41,322 nucleotides of DNA from Verrucomicrobiota bacterium (GCA_003402705.1 QQNF01000031.1:1-41322), one strand, 5' to 3'; numbered from the stretch's first letter, positions 7,367 through 17,246 are shown. Numbers and translations are program-made. Notes: a model not told the origin generated them from the sequence alone.

Positions 7367-10300
7367 ATGAAATCCCCATCTTTCCTGCCGCTCGCCCTCG
7401 GCCTCACCTGCGCGCTCCTCGTCCCCCAGCTCGCCATCGCCTCGCCGGATTCCGTGGTCGTCTTCAACGAGGTCCACTACAACCCCACCGGCACAGGCGA
7501 AGCCGCTGAATGGATCGAGGTCTTCAACCAGCTCGGCATCCGCGCCGATATCTCCGGCTGGCGCATCGACGGCATCGGCTACACGTTCCCCCCAAACACC
7601 ATCATCAACCCAGGAGCCTACGCCGTCATCGCCAAAACCCCAGGCCCCGGCCAGCTCGGTCCCTTCACAGGCTCGATCTCCAACAACGGCGAAAGCCTCA
7701 GGCTCATCAATCAGAGCGACCGCATGATGGACGAGCTCGACTTCACCGACGCCGACCCATGGCCCGATGCCCCAGACGGCTCAGGCTACTCGCTCGCCAA
7801 AATCGCCCCCTACACCGCCAGCACCCCCCACGCCAACTGGACCACTTCCGCCCAACCCGGCGGCACCCCCGGCACCGCCAACTTCCCCAACGCCTCCGCC
7901 CCTCCCCCCGTCGTCACCACCAATCTCCTCCCCGTCGCCAAGGTCTGGCGCTACAACGAATCCGGCGCCGACCTCGGCCCAGATTGGCACAAAATCCCTC
8001 ACCCAGTCGGCGGCTCATGGAACGCCGGCCCCGGCGCCCTCGCCTACGAAACCAGCGCCCACACCATCCCCTTCGGCACCGACCTCGCCTTCCCAGGCAT
8101 CAATAACCCCTTCATCGTCACCTACTACTTCGAGACCGAGTTCGACCTCGCCTCCCCGCTCGCCTCCGCCATCAGTTCCCTCAAACTCCGCCACGCCATC
8201 GACGACGGCGCCGTCTTCTACCTCAACGGCACCGAAATCTTCCGCCACAACATGCCGGCCGGCACCATCACCGCCGCCACCTTCGCCACCGTCAACGCCG
8301 AGGCCCCAGCCCTCTCCGCCAGCATCCCCGTCCCCTCCTCCTCCCTCGTCCCCGGCACCAACCGTCTCTCCGTCGAGGTCCACCAGTTCGCCTCCGGCAA
8401 CAGCGACATCGTCTTCGGCGCGGAACTCGACATCGAAAACTTCGCCCCAGTCCCCGGCGCTCCCCCAGCCCTCCGCTTCAACGAAATCCCCGCCGCCACC
8501 GATCCCAACTACTGGATCGAACTCATCAATGCCGGCACCTCCGCCATCGACACCGCAGGCATCATCCTAACCGCCTCCAACGACCCCCTCCGCCAGTTCT
8601 TGCTCCCCGCCTCCTCCCTCGCCCCTGGCGCGATCCTCCTCATCCCCGGCGATTCCCTCGGCTTCCGCCCCGCCGATTCCGAAAAACTCTTCCTCTTCTC
8701 CCCAGCCCGCACCCAACTCCTCGACACCCGCCCCCAAACCGGCCGTCTCCGCGGCCGCTCCGCAGAACGCGCCAACACATGGCTCTACCCCTCCGACCCT
8801 ACCCCCGGCACTCCTAACACATTCTCCTTCACCGACGCCGTCGTCATCAGCGAAATCCAGTACAACCCTCCCGTCCTCCCAGCCGTCGCCGACCGCCCCG
8901 CCACCTACCAGTCCACCACCGTCATCGACCACGGCGCTCCATGGCGCTGCAACGCCGCCGACGAAAGTCTCCCAGCCGACTGGGCCGCCGTCCCCCACCA
9001 AGTCGAAGGCAACTGGAAATCCGCCCCCTCCCCGCTCGGCGTCGAAACCGCCATCCTCCCCGTCCCCCTAGCCACTTCCCTCACCCCCTACAACCCCGCC
9101 ACCATCACCTACTACTTCGAACGCGAATTCTCCGTCACCGCCGCACAGATCGCCGCCGCAGAATCCATCGAACTCACCCACCTCGTCGACGACGGAGCCG
9201 TCTTCTACCTCAACGGCACCGAACTCGGCGCCCGCTTCACCATGCCCTCAGGCCCCATCGGCCCGGAAACCCTCGCCGTCCCCGGCGTCGCCGACGCCGC
9301 CCTCGTCACCGTCCTCATCCCCACCTCCTCCCTCGTCCCAGGCACCAACCGAATCTCCGTCGAGGTCCACCAGAACGCCATCGACAGCAACGATGTCGTC
9401 TTCAGCCTCAAACTCGCCCTCCGCACGCTCCTCACCCCAGCCATCCCCGGCCAGCCGCTCCGCAGCTCCGATAACAAATGGGTCGAAATCGCTAACCGCT
9501 CCGCCGCCCCAGTCGACGTCTCCGGCTGGGACTTCGGCAGCGGCATCGACTTCTCCTTCCCGCAAGGCACGTCCCTCGCCCCTGGCGAACACGCCTGCAT
9601 CGTCCAGAACCCCACAGCCTTCGCCACCGCCTACCCCGGCGCTCGTATCCTCGGGGTCTTCTCAGGCTCTCTCTCCGCCACCTCCGACCGCCTCGAACTC
9701 CGCGACGCCCGCCGCAACCCAGTCGACGAGGTCCGCTACTTCGACAGCGGCTTCTGGCCCGAATCACCAGACGGCGGCGGCACCACCCTCGAACTAACAG
9801 ACCTCGACGCCGACAACGCTACCCCAGGCGCATGGGCCGCCAGCAACGAATCATCCCGCACCGCATGGAAAACCTACTCCTACCGCGCCACCGCCGCCGC
9901 CAGCAATGGCCCCGACGCCGTATGGCTGGAATTCAACATGGGCATGCTCGGTGCCGGCGAAATCTGGATCGATAACGTCAGCGTCATCGAACTCCCCGCC
10001 ACCACCGCCCTCCAGAAACTCAACGACACCTCTTTCGACTCCACCACCGCATGGCGGCTCCGCGGCAACCACCGCCGCGGCGGCATCATCCCGGAACCAG
10101 GCAACCCCACCAACAGAATCCTCCGTCTCGTCGCCACCGGTCCCACCGAACACATGCACAATCAGGTCGAAACCACCCTCAAAAACGGCGTCGTCAACGG
10201 CCGGGAATACGAAATCTCCTTCCGCGCACGCTGGGTCTCCGGCAACAGTCAGCTCCACACTCGTCTCTACTTCAACCGCCTCGCCCGCGTCACCCAGATC

Positions 10301-12922
10301 GACCGCCCAGCCAACGGCGGCACTCCCTCGGCCCCTAACTCCACCGCCGTCCCCAACGCCGGCCCCACCTTCTCCGGCCTCAGACACGCCCCAGCCGTCC
10401 CTCCCGTCTCCCAACCAATCACCGTCTCCGCCTTCGCCTCCGACCCCGATAACATCGCCTCCCTATCCCTCTTCTACTCGGTCAACGACGCCGCCTTCCA
10501 GTCCACTTCCATGTCCGCCGCCGCCTCCGGCCGCTTCGAAGGCGTCATCCCCGGCCAGGCCGCCGGCGCCGTCATCCAATACTACCTCCGCGGCACCGAC
10601 TCCCTCGGCGCCGTCGCCCTCTGGCCCGCCGCTGGCCCAGCCTCCCGAACGCTCTGCGAGGTCAATGACAACACCGCCGCCACCAACGGCTGGCACAACT
10701 TCCGCCTCATCACCACCAACGCCGACCGCACCCTCATGCACACCCCCACAGAGGTCATGAGCAACGACCGCATCGAGTCCACCGTCATCGACCGCGAAGG
10801 CGACATCTACTACAACGCCGGTGCCCGCCTCAAAAGCAGTCAGCGCGGCCGCAACCAGACCGGCCGCGTCGGCTACAACATCGACTTCCCTACCGACTCC
10901 CTCTTCCGCGGCGCTCACGCCGGCGTCGCCGTCGACCGCTCCGAAGGCCAGTCACCAGGCCAGCGCGAACTCCTCTTCGATATCGCCATCTCCAACTCCG
11001 GCGGCCCCATCAGCCGCTACAACGACTTCATCAAAATCCTCGCCCCCAACTCCGCCCTCACCGGCGGTGCCGTCCTCCAGATGGCACGCTACGAGGATGT
11101 CTTCCTCGACTCCCAGTTCGACAACGGCTCGGACGGCAAACTCTACGAATACGAACTCGTCTATTACCCCACCACCACCTCCACCGGAACCCCCACCGGC
11201 CCCAAACTCCCGGAACCTGACAACGTCACCGGCGTCACCGTCTCCAATCAGGGCGACGACAAGGAACGCTACCGCTGGCACTTCCTGAACAAAATCAACC
11301 GCGAGCAGGACGACTTCACCCCCATCATCAACTACTGCAAGCTCTTCTCCACCTCAGGCACCGCCTTCGAAAACGCCCTCCCCTCACGCATCGATCTCGA
11401 CCCGTGGTTCCGCGGCATGGCCTACGCCGTCTGCACCGGCGCAGGCGACAACGCCGCCGCCGGCGACGCCCACAACGGCATCTACTACGCCAGACCAGAC
11501 GGCCGCATCATCTTCTTCCCCCACGACATGGACTTCGCCTTCGATGCCAACCGCAGCATCTTCTCCAATAGTCAGGTCGGCTCCCTCACATCCGTCCCCA
11601 CACGCCGCCGCCTCTACCTGGGCCACCTCCACGACCTCGCCACCACCACCTTCTCCAACGCCTACATGGCTCAGTGGACGTCCCACCTCGCCTCGTTCGA
11701 CCCCTCCCAGGACTGGGCCGCAGAACTCACCTATATCACCTCCCGCTCCAACAGCGTCCTCACCCAGATCCGCTCCTCCATCCCTCAGGTCACCTTCGCC
11801 ATCACCACACCCTCCCCGCTCACCGTCAACTCCAGCTCCGCCACCCTCAACGGCAGCGGATGGGTCAATATCCGCAATATCCGGATCACCGGCAGCACCG
11901 AATTCCTCCCCGTCACATGGACCGCCAACTCCACATGGCGCGTCACCGTCCCCGCGGCTCCCGGCTCCCGCCCGCTCACGCTCCAGGCTCTCGACTTCAA
12001 CGGCAACCTCATCGGCTCCGCCACCATCACCATCAATAACACTTCCCTCACCGAACCCGCCACCGCCGCCAATCTCGTGGTCTCGGAAATCATGTACAAT
12101 CCGCCGTCCCTCTCCCCGACCGACGCCATCAACGGCTTCACCGACCCCGACCAGTTCGAATTCATCGAACTCATGAACGCCGGCCCCAACCCCGTCAGTC
12201 TCGACGGGGTCCGCTTCACCTCCGGAATCAACTTCAACTTCCCCTCAGCCATCGTTCTCTCGCCTAACCAGCGCATCACCGCCGCCCGCGACCGCGCCGC
12301 CTTCCTCTTCCGCTACCCATCCGCCGCCACCTCCCTCGCCACCGGTGCCTTCCTCAACACCTCCGGCCTCAGCAACGGTGGCGAATCCCTCACCCTCACC
12401 GCCGCCGACGGAACCACCATCCAGTCCTTCACCTACGACGACTCCCCTCCATGGCCCACCGCCGCTGACGGTCTCGGCCACAGTCTCGTCCTCCTCAACC
12501 CACTCTCCCGCCCCGACCACAACCTCCCCTCCAACTGGCGCGCCAGCGCCTCCCAGGGCGGCTCCCCAGGCGCTTCCGACTCCATCCCCTTCACCGGCAA
12601 CCCCACCGCCGACTCCGACAACGACGGGCTCTCCGACTTCATGGAGTACGCCCTCGGCTCCAACCCCGCCTCCCCTAACCCATCCCCCATCACCTTCTCC
12701 ACCACCCCAGACGGCGCCATCGAACTCTCCTTCTCCCGCGCCACCGCCGCCGACGACGCCATCCTCTCCATCGAGTCCTCCCAGAACCTCTCCTCATGGG
12801 AATCCTCCACCTTCACAATCACCTCCGAACTCACCCAGCCAGACGGCTCCACCCTCGTCACCGCCATCGCCCCCCGCTCCTCCCCTTCCCTCTTCGCCAG
12901 ACTCAAAGCCCGCCGCCGCTAA
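7367..12922 (+). CDS. Giant secreted lamin-tail-domain / CotH-like protein
   Basis: An 1851-aa exported multidomain protein with a signal peptide (MKSPSFLPLALGLTCALLV...AIA). At least three lamin-tail-like modules are visible: VVFNEVHYNP...EWIEVFN near 28-60, WVEIANRS near 705, and LVVSEIMYNP near 1570. Two copies of an about 165-aa beta module begin at residues 194 and 526 and share DDGAVFYLNGTE and SLVPGTNR.SVEVHQ. A galactose-binding-like module (about 830-1000) is followed by a CotH-like region (about 1120-1400) with the motif FFPHDMDFAF near 1387. A type-3 repeat (DSDNDGLSDFMEYALGSNP) near 1748 precedes the C-terminus. CotH proteins are atypical kinases; the role here is unknown. No PEP-CTERM sequence is seen. 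The ATG at 7367 was preferred to the upstream ORF start because of the signal peptide. Confidence 0.88.
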   Translation: MKSPSFLPLALGLTCALLVPQLAIASPDSVVVFNEVHYNPTGTGEAAEWIEVFNQLGIRADISGWRIDGIGYTFPPNTIINPGAYAVIAKTPGPGQLGPFTGSISNNGESLRLINQSDRMMDELDFTDADPWPDAPDGSGYSLAKIAPYTASTPHANWTTSAQPGGTPGTANFPNASAPPPVVTTNLLPVAKVWRYNESGADLGPDWHKIPHPVGGSWNAGPGALAYETSAHTIPFGTDLAFPGINNPFIVTYYFETEFDLASPLASAISSLKLRHAIDDGAVFYLNGTEIFRHNMPAGTITAATFATVNAEAPALSASIPVPSSSLVPGTNRLSVEVHQFASGNSDIVFGAELDIENFAPVPGAPPALRFNEIPAATDPNYWIELINAGTSAIDTAGIILTASNDPLRQFLLPASSLAPGAILLIPGDSLGFRPADSEKLFLFSPARTQLLDTRPQTGRLRGRSAERANTWLYPSDPTPGTPNTFSFTDAVVISEIQYNPPVLPAVADRPATYQSTTVIDHGAPWRCNAADESLPADWAAVPHQVEGNWKSAPSPLGVETAILPVPLATSLTPYNPATITYYFEREFSVTAAQIAAAESIELTHLVDDGAVFYLNGTELGARFTMPSGPIGPETLAVPGVADAALVTVLIPTSSLVPGTNRISVEVHQNAIDSNDVVFSLKLALRTLLTPAIPGQPLRSSDNKWVEIANRSAAPVDVSGWDFGSGIDFSFPQGTSLAPGEHACIVQNPTAFATAYPGARILGVFSGSLSATSDRLELRDARRNPVDEVRYFDSGFWPESPDGGGTTLELTDLDADNATPGAWAASNESSRTAWKTYSYRATAAASNGPDAVWLEFNMGMLGAGEIWIDNVSVIELPATTALQKLNDTSFDSTTAWRLRGNHRRGGIIPEPGNPTNRILRLVATGPTEHMHNQVETTLKNGVVNGREYEISFRARWVSGNSQLHTRLYFNRLARVTQIDRPANGGTPSAPNSTAVPNAGPTFSGLRHAPAVPPVSQPITVSAFASDPDNIASLSLFYSVNDAAFQSTSMSAAASGRFEGVIPGQAAGAVIQYYLRGTDSLGAVALWPAAGPASRTLCEVNDNTAATNGWHNFRLITTNADRTLMHTPTEVMSNDRIESTVIDREGDIYYNAGARLKSSQRGRNQTGRVGYNIDFPTDSLFRGAHAGVAVDRSEGQSPGQRELLFDIAISNSGGPISRYNDFIKILAPNSALTGGAVLQMARYEDVFLDSQFDNGSDGKLYEYELVYYPTTTSTGTPTGPKLPEPDNVTGVTVSNQGDDKERYRWHFLNKINREQDDFTPIINYCKLFSTSGTAFENALPSRIDLDPWFRGMAYAVCTGAGDNAAAGDAHNGIYYARPDGRIIFFPHDMDFAFDANRSIFSNSQVGSLTSVPTRRRLYLGHLHDLATTTFSNAYMAQWTSHLASFDPSQDWAAELTYITSRSNSVLTQIRSSIPQVTFAITTPSPLTVNSSSATLNGSGWVNIRNIRITGSTEFLPVTWTANSTWRVTVPAAPGSRPLTLQALDFNGNLIGSATITINNTSLTEPATAANLVVSEIMYNPPSLSPTDAINGFTDPDQFEFIELMNAGPNPVSLDGVRFTSGINFNFPSAIVLSPNQRITAARDRAAFLFRYPSAATSLATGAFLNTSGLSNGGESLTLTAADGTTIQSFTYDDSPPWPTAADGLGHSLVLLNPLSRPDHNLPSNWRASASQGGSPGASDSIPFTGNPTADSDNDGLSDFMEYALGSNPASPNPSPITFSTTPDGAIELSFSRATAADDAILSIESSQNLSSWESSTFTITSELTQPDGSTLVTAIAPRSSPSLFARLKARRR

Positions 12923-12950
12923 CCCAATTCCCATCTCCCAACCCGCCACC

Positions 12951-13110
12951 TCCGAACAAGCAGCCGAAGGCTCTGGACTGCTGTCAGAATTACAGCTCTC
13001 TCACGCGCACGGAGTGCGCCTGCCAGCCCCCTCCCGCCCACCCCTCACTCTCCTGACCAGCCCCCGGCCCCAAAGGGGCCAAAGGTGATAGCCTGGGGCA
13101 TCGCCCCAGG
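12951..13110. repeat. Composite intergenic hairpin repeat, copy 1
   Basis: This non-coding stretch follows the giant gene. It contains a hairpin GCGCAC-ggag... (13005-13019, GCGCACGGAGTGCGC), a perfect palindrome GGCCCC-AAA-GGGGCC (13066-13080), and CCTGGGGC-atc-GCCCCAGG (13092-13110). The first part recurs at 27330-27390 (the words GGACTGC, GCGCACGGAGTGCGCCT). The last hairpin recurs at 14062-14080. No ORF with coding character is present. Confidence 0.7.
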
Positions 13111-13118
13111 CGAATAGC

Positions 13119-13149
13119 AAAAAACACCCGGCGTCCTGAAGGGACGCCG
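13119..13149 (-). terminator. Intrinsic terminator of the gene at 13151
   Basis: On the - strand, CGGCGTCC, a 5-base loop and GGACGCCG (stem positions 13149-13142 and 13136-13129) are followed by GGTG and six T (13124-13119). The stem begins one base after the TAA of the upstream - strand gene. This is a canonical Rho-independent terminator. Confidence 0.75.
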
Positions 13150-13150
13150 C

Positions 13151-13678
13151 TTACCGTCGTTCATCCCCCTCCTCCGCATCGCCAGTCCCCGCAGCCTCGC
13201 CAAACCCATGCTTCACGGCATACTTCAGCAGCAGCGAATACATCTCATCAAAAGACTCGACATCGGCAGCCGCCTCCATCTCGTCCATCTGGAAATTAAT
13301 TCGCTCCACTAGAACATCATACTCATCGTCCGTGATCTTCTCCTCTTGCCGGTCTCCCTCGATATCGTCGATTCGCCGCGCGAACGGATACAATCGCTCA
13401 AAGAGTTCCGCCATTTTCTCAATGCCGACTTCGCGCAGATAATTCCGCACGCTGTAACCTTGCAACCCATTGTACCCACAGCTGCGATCGTTTCTCACAA
13501 CTCTCATCAAATCACATATGCAGATAAAAACCCATTCTTCTCTCGAAACAATATGCAGTACCTTTTCAATTTCGGTTTCGTCATATCTCCTAGCTACCAA
13601 CCCTTCAATACCGGGAACTTCATCTAGACGGCACCGTATGCTATGAGCAATTTCGATGATCCGCCTCATGACATCCAA
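13151..13678 (-). CDS. Hypothetical protein, possibly DMP19/DUF4375-like
   Basis: A 175-aa acidic, mostly helical, soluble protein. The order of segments (an N-terminal helix region, CGYNGLQGYSVRNYL near 67-82, EKMAELFERLYPFA, then a long acidic helix and SLLLKYAVKHGF) recalls DMP19/DUF4375 proteins, which include DNA-mimic proteins. The resemblance is by eye and weak. Base composition and codon use are clearly more AT-rich and less C-ending than the neighbours, which suggests recent acquisition. Its start overlaps the end of the upstream small membrane gene by 13 bases, and a strong terminator follows, so the two form a unit. No partner toxin is visible. Confidence 0.65.
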   Translation of the reverse strand: MDVMRRIIEIAHSIRCRLDEVPGIEGLVARRYDETEIEKVLHIVSREEWVFICICDLMRVVRNDRSCGYNGLQGYSVRNYLREVGIEKMAELFERLYPFARRIDDIEGDRQEEKITDDEYDVLVERINFQMDEMEAAADVESFDEMYSLLLKYAVKHGFGEAAGTGDAEEGDERR

Positions 13679-13896
13679 CCCTTTTGGGATTCACCACCAC
13701 TCTCATTCATGTGCTTGTCTGATTGATTATTGCCCCCCGACTCACCCTCGCCACCTCCACCACGCCCACCCCGACCCGCCACTGGACGCCGTTCCGCCAC
13801 CGATTCACCATCCCTCCCGGACCAATACCAGACGCAGGCCGCCCCACCACAAATGGCACCGCAGACAAACAGCATCCGGATCACGTCACGATTCAT
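13666..13896 (-). CDS. Small membrane-anchored hypothetical protein
   Basis: A 76-aa protein (from MNRDVIRML) with one N-terminal hydrophobic segment, LFVCGAICGGAACVWYW, followed by a Gly/Arg/Ser-rich hydrophilic tail. Cysteines lie inside the segment, but no good lipobox is seen. The start at 13896 puts the membrane segment at the N-terminus; in-frame ATGs at 13923, 13932 and 13962 are alternatives, and none has a convincing ribosome site. It overlaps the next gene by 13 bases. Function is unknown. A single-pass inner-membrane anchor is the only supported statement. Confidence 0.5.
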   Translation of the reverse strand: MNRDVIRMLFVCGAICGGAACVWYWSGRDGESVAERRPVAGRGGRGGGGEGESGGNNQSDKHMNESGGESQKGWMS

Positions 13897-14037
13897 GATG
13901 AAATTGAAGTCAGCCACACCCATCAGAGGCATTGACCACCTCCACCCTTCCATCAACACCAAAGCAAGTCAAGCCCCCGCACTATCACCACCAGCAGCCC
14001 AGCAGCCCTCTATCCATTCCCGCCCATCACTCACTTG

Positions 14038-14095
14038 TCCCAAAGGGACAACCTATACCAGCCTGGGGCATCGCCCGAGGTGAAGTCCCTGCGCT
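14038..14095. repeat. Composite intergenic hairpin repeat, copy 2 (partial)
   Basis: CCCAAAGGGAC followed by GCCTGGGGCATCGCCCGAGG (14061-14080) repeats the 13066-13110 arrangement with a single mismatch in the hairpin (CCTGGGGC/GCCCGAGG). The rest of 13897-14150 shows no gene. It lies between the small gene pair and the 3' end of the RND operon. Confidence 0.62.
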
Positions 14096-14150
14096 ATCAC
14101 CACCAGCATCCCCTCACCTCCCATTCCTGACTCGTCAATCCACAAGGCCC

Positions 14151-17100
14151 TCACCCAACCACCGCCACCCCAACCCCCTCTGCCACCTTCTCCCCGCGCC
14201 CGCTCCGCAACCGCTCCAGCAGCAGATAAATCACCGGCGTGATATACAGCGTCAGCAGCTGCGAAACCACCAACCCGCCCACAATCGCAATCCCCAGCGG
14301 CCGCCGCGCATCACTCCCCCCGATCCCCAGCGCAATCGGCAGGGTCCCCATGATCGCCGCCATCGTCGTCATCATGATCGGCCGGAATCTCACCAGACAC
14401 GCCTCGAAAATCGCCTCCCTCGCCGTCTTCCCGTGATCCCTCTGCGCCTCTAGCGCAAAATCAATCATCATGATCGCATTCTTCTTCACAATCCCAATCA
14501 GCAGCAGAATCCCCACAAACCCATACACGTTCAGTTCATAACCCCACAGCTTCAGCGCCAGCAGCGCCCCGAACCCCGCCGACGGCAAGCCCGACAGAAT
14601 CGTCAGCGGATGAATGAAGCTCTCATACAGAATCCCCAGGACCAGATAAATCACCAGCACCGCCATCAGCAGCAGCAATCCCAAACCGGACAAGCTCGAC
14701 TGAAACGCCTGCGCCGTCCCCTGAAACGCCGTCGTCACCGAATCCGGCAGCACCGGCCTCACCGCCGCCTCAATCCGTGGAATCGCCTCGCCTAGCGCAA
14801 TCCCCGGCTCCAGATTGAACGACAGAATCACCGCCGGCAGCTGCCCCAGATGCTGCACCGTCAGCGGCCCCGCTCCCATCCCCGTCGTCGTCACCGCACT
14901 CAGCGGCACAAGCTTCCCGCTCCCCGACCGCACATACAGCGTATTCAGATCCAATGCCCCGCGCTGGTGCTCCGGCATCAGCTCCACCACCACCTGATAC
15001 TGATTCGTCGGCGTATAGATCGTCGATACCTGCCGCGAACTGTATGCATTCGCCAGCGCCATCTCAATCTGTGCCGCCGTCACCTGCAGCGACGCCGCCT
15101 TGTCCCGGTCAATCGTCACCTGCACCTGCGGACTCGTGATCTGCAAGTCACTCGTCACATCCATCAACCCGGGCACCCCGCGCATCTTCGCCTCCGCCAG
15201 CGGCGCAGCCTCATACAACGCCGTCAGGTCCGGCCCCGACAGCGTGAACTGATACAGGCTCTTTGTCAGGGTCCCGCCCAGCCGGATCAGCGGCACGACC
15301 TGCGGAAACACCCGCAACCCGGGCACTTTGCTCAACTCCGGCCTCAATTCCGCAATGATCGCTTCCACCGGCGGCCTCCGGTCCCGCGGCACAAGGTTCA
15401 GAAACATCCGACCCGTGTTCCCCGTCGCATTCGGCCCGCCCACCCCCACACTCGACATAAACCCCTCAATGTACGGCTTGTCCTTCAGCACCGCCGCCGC
15501 CCGCTGCTGCAACTCCGACATCTTCTCGAACGACACCCCCTGCGCTGCCTCCGTCATGATGAAAATCTGCCCGTTGTCGTCATTCGGCACAAACCCCTTC
15601 GGCATCGTCTGAAACAACCACGCCGTCGCCGCCACACTAGCCAGCGCCGCCAGCAGAACCACCACCCGCTGCCCCATCGCCACCCGCAGGGTCCGCTCAT
15701 ACACACCGCGCATCCCCTCGAAAAACCGCTCGGTCACCCGGTAAAACCACCCGTGCTCTCCCTTCCCGTGCGCCTTCAGAAACCGCGCACACAACATCGG
15801 TGTCAATGTCAGCGAAATGAAACCGGACACCAGAATCGCCACCGCAATCACCACCGCAAATTCCCGCAGCAACCGCCCCAGAATCCCACCCATGAACAGC
15901 ACCGGCACAAACACCGCCACCAGCGACAAGGTCATGCTCAGAATCGTAAATCCAATCTCCCGCGCACCCTTCAGCGACGCCGCCATCGGTGTCTCCCCTT
16001 CCTCGATGTGCCTCACAATATTCTCCAGCACCACGATCGCATCGTCCACCACAAACCCCACCGCCAGCGTCAGCGCCAGCAGCGAAAACGTGTCCACACT
16101 GTAATCCAGCACGTGCATCACCATGAACGTCCCCACCACCGACAACGGCATCGCCACCGACGGAATCAGGGTCGCCCTCACGTTCCTCAGAAACACAAAG
16201 ATCACCGCCACCACCAGCACAATGCTCAGCACCAGCGTGAACTCCACCTCGTGCACCGCCTCACGAATCGTCACCGACTTGTCCGACAGCACATCGATCT
16301 TCACCGCCGGCGGCAGCTGGCCCTCAATCTGCGGCAGCAATCCCCGGATCCCATCCACAATCGCCACGGTGTTCGAACCCGGTTGCTTCTGAATCGCCAG
16401 GACAATCCCCCGCACAGAATTGAACCAGCTCGCAATCCGCGTGTTCTCCACACTGTCGATCACATTCCCCAACTGCTCAAGCCGCACCGGCGCGCCATTC
16501 CGATACGCCACCACCAGCCGCCGGAACCCCGCCGCATCCGTCAGTTGCCCGTTCGCCTGCACGTTCGCCGCCTCGTTAGGCCCGTGCAGGGTCCCTGTCG
16601 GCAGATTCACGTTCCCCGTCTCCATCGCCCCCACCACTTCATCAATCCCCAACCCCTGACTCGCCAGCGCCCGCGGATCCAGTTGCGCCCGCACCGCATA
16701 CTTCTGCGGCCCGAAAATGTTCACCTGCGCCACTCCCGCGATCGTCGACAACCGCTGCGCAATGAACGTGTCCGCATACTCGTTCACCTCACTCAGCGGC
16801 AGGCTCTCGCTCGTCACCGCCAGAAAAATCACCGGCGAATCCGCAGGATTCACCTTCTTGTACGTCGGCGGATTCGGCAGATCACGCGGCAGCAGCTTCT
16901 GCGCCGCCGTGATCGCCGACTGCACATCCAAAGCCGCCGCATCCAGATTCCGGTCCAGATTGAACTGAATCGTGATGTTCGTCAGCCCCAGCGCCGACGA
17001 CGATGTCATCGAATCAATCCCCGCAATGCTCGTGAACTGACGCTCCAGCACCGTCGCCACACTCGACGCCATCGTCTCAGGACTCGCTCCCGGTAGATTC

Positions 17101-17246
17101 GCCGTCACCGACAGGGTCGGAAAATCCACGTTAGGCAGATCCGACACCGGCAGCCGCGTGAACGCAAAAATCCCAAACCCCAGCACCGCCAGCATCAGCA
17201 GCGTCGTCATCACCGGACGCCGGATGAACGCCTCGCTCAGATTCAC
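14151..17246 (-). CDS. RND multidrug efflux transporter, MdtC/MuxC-like
   Basis: A 1031-aa inner-membrane proton-drug antiporter of the HAE-1 type. The N-terminus (LSEAFIRRPVMTTLL...LPVSDLPNVDFPT), LPGASPETMASSVAT (51-65) and VNPADSPVIFLAVTS (132-146) are most like MdtB/MdtC/MuxC proteins. The proton-relay pair Asp401-Asp402 lies in GFVVDDAIVVLENI, and the TM10 lysine in GIVKKNAIMMIDFAL. Length is normal and no frame break is seen. The gene starts 4 bases inside the end of the adaptor gene (ATGA overlap), so translation is coupled. It is the last gene of the operon tetR - OMF - adaptor - pump. Only one pump subunit is present, whereas MdtABC uses two. Substrates cannot be deduced. Confidence 0.95.
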   Translation of the reverse strand: MNLSEAFIRRPVMTTLLMLAVLGFGIFAFTRLPVSDLPNVDFPTLSVTANLPGASPETMASSVATVLERQFTSIAGIDSMTSSSALGLTNITIQFNLDRNLDAAALDVQSAITAAQKLLPRDLPNPPTYKKVNPADSPVIFLAVTSESLPLSEVNEYADTFIAQRLSTIAGVAQVNIFGPQKYAVRAQLDPRALASQGLGIDEVVGAMETGNVNLPTGTLHGPNEAANVQANGQLTDAAGFRRLVVAYRNGAPVRLEQLGNVIDSVENTRIASWFNSVRGIVLAIQKQPGSNTVAIVDGIRGLLPQIEGQLPPAVKIDVLSDKSVTIREAVHEVEFTLVLSIVLVVAVIFVFLRNVRATLIPSVAMPLSVVGTFMVMHVLDYSVDTFSLLALTLAVGFVVDDAIVVLENIVRHIEEGETPMAASLKGAREIGFTILSMTLSLVAVFVPVLFMGGILGRLLREFAVVIAVAILVSGFISLTLTPMLCARFLKAHGKGEHGWFYRVTERFFEGMRGVYERTLRVAMGQRVVVLLAALASVAATAWLFQTMPKGFVPNDDNGQIFIMTEAAQGVSFEKMSELQQRAAAVLKDKPYIEGFMSSVGVGGPNATGNTGRMFLNLVPRDRRPPVEAIIAELRPELSKVPGLRVFPQVVPLIRLGGTLTKSLYQFTLSGPDLTALYEAAPLAEAKMRGVPGLMDVTSDLQITSPQVQVTIDRDKAASLQVTAAQIEMALANAYSSRQVSTIYTPTNQYQVVVELMPEHQRGALDLNTLYVRSGSGKLVPLSAVTTTGMGAGPLTVQHLGQLPAVILSFNLEPGIALGEAIPRIEAAVRPVLPDSVTTAFQGTAQAFQSSLSGLGLLLLMAVLVIYLVLGILYESFIHPLTILSGLPSAGFGALLALKLWGYELNVYGFVGILLLIGIVKKNAIMMIDFALEAQRDHGKTAREAIFEACLVRFRPIMMTTMAAIMGTLPIALGIGGSDARRPLGIAIVGGLVVSQLLTLYITPVIYLLLERLRSGRGEKVAEGVGVAVVG

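Noticed and set aside
14850..17096. 748-codon + strand reading frame antisense to the RND pump
   Set aside because: The product is a His/Arg/Gln-rich shadow with no recognisable domain. The pump on the - strand is complete.
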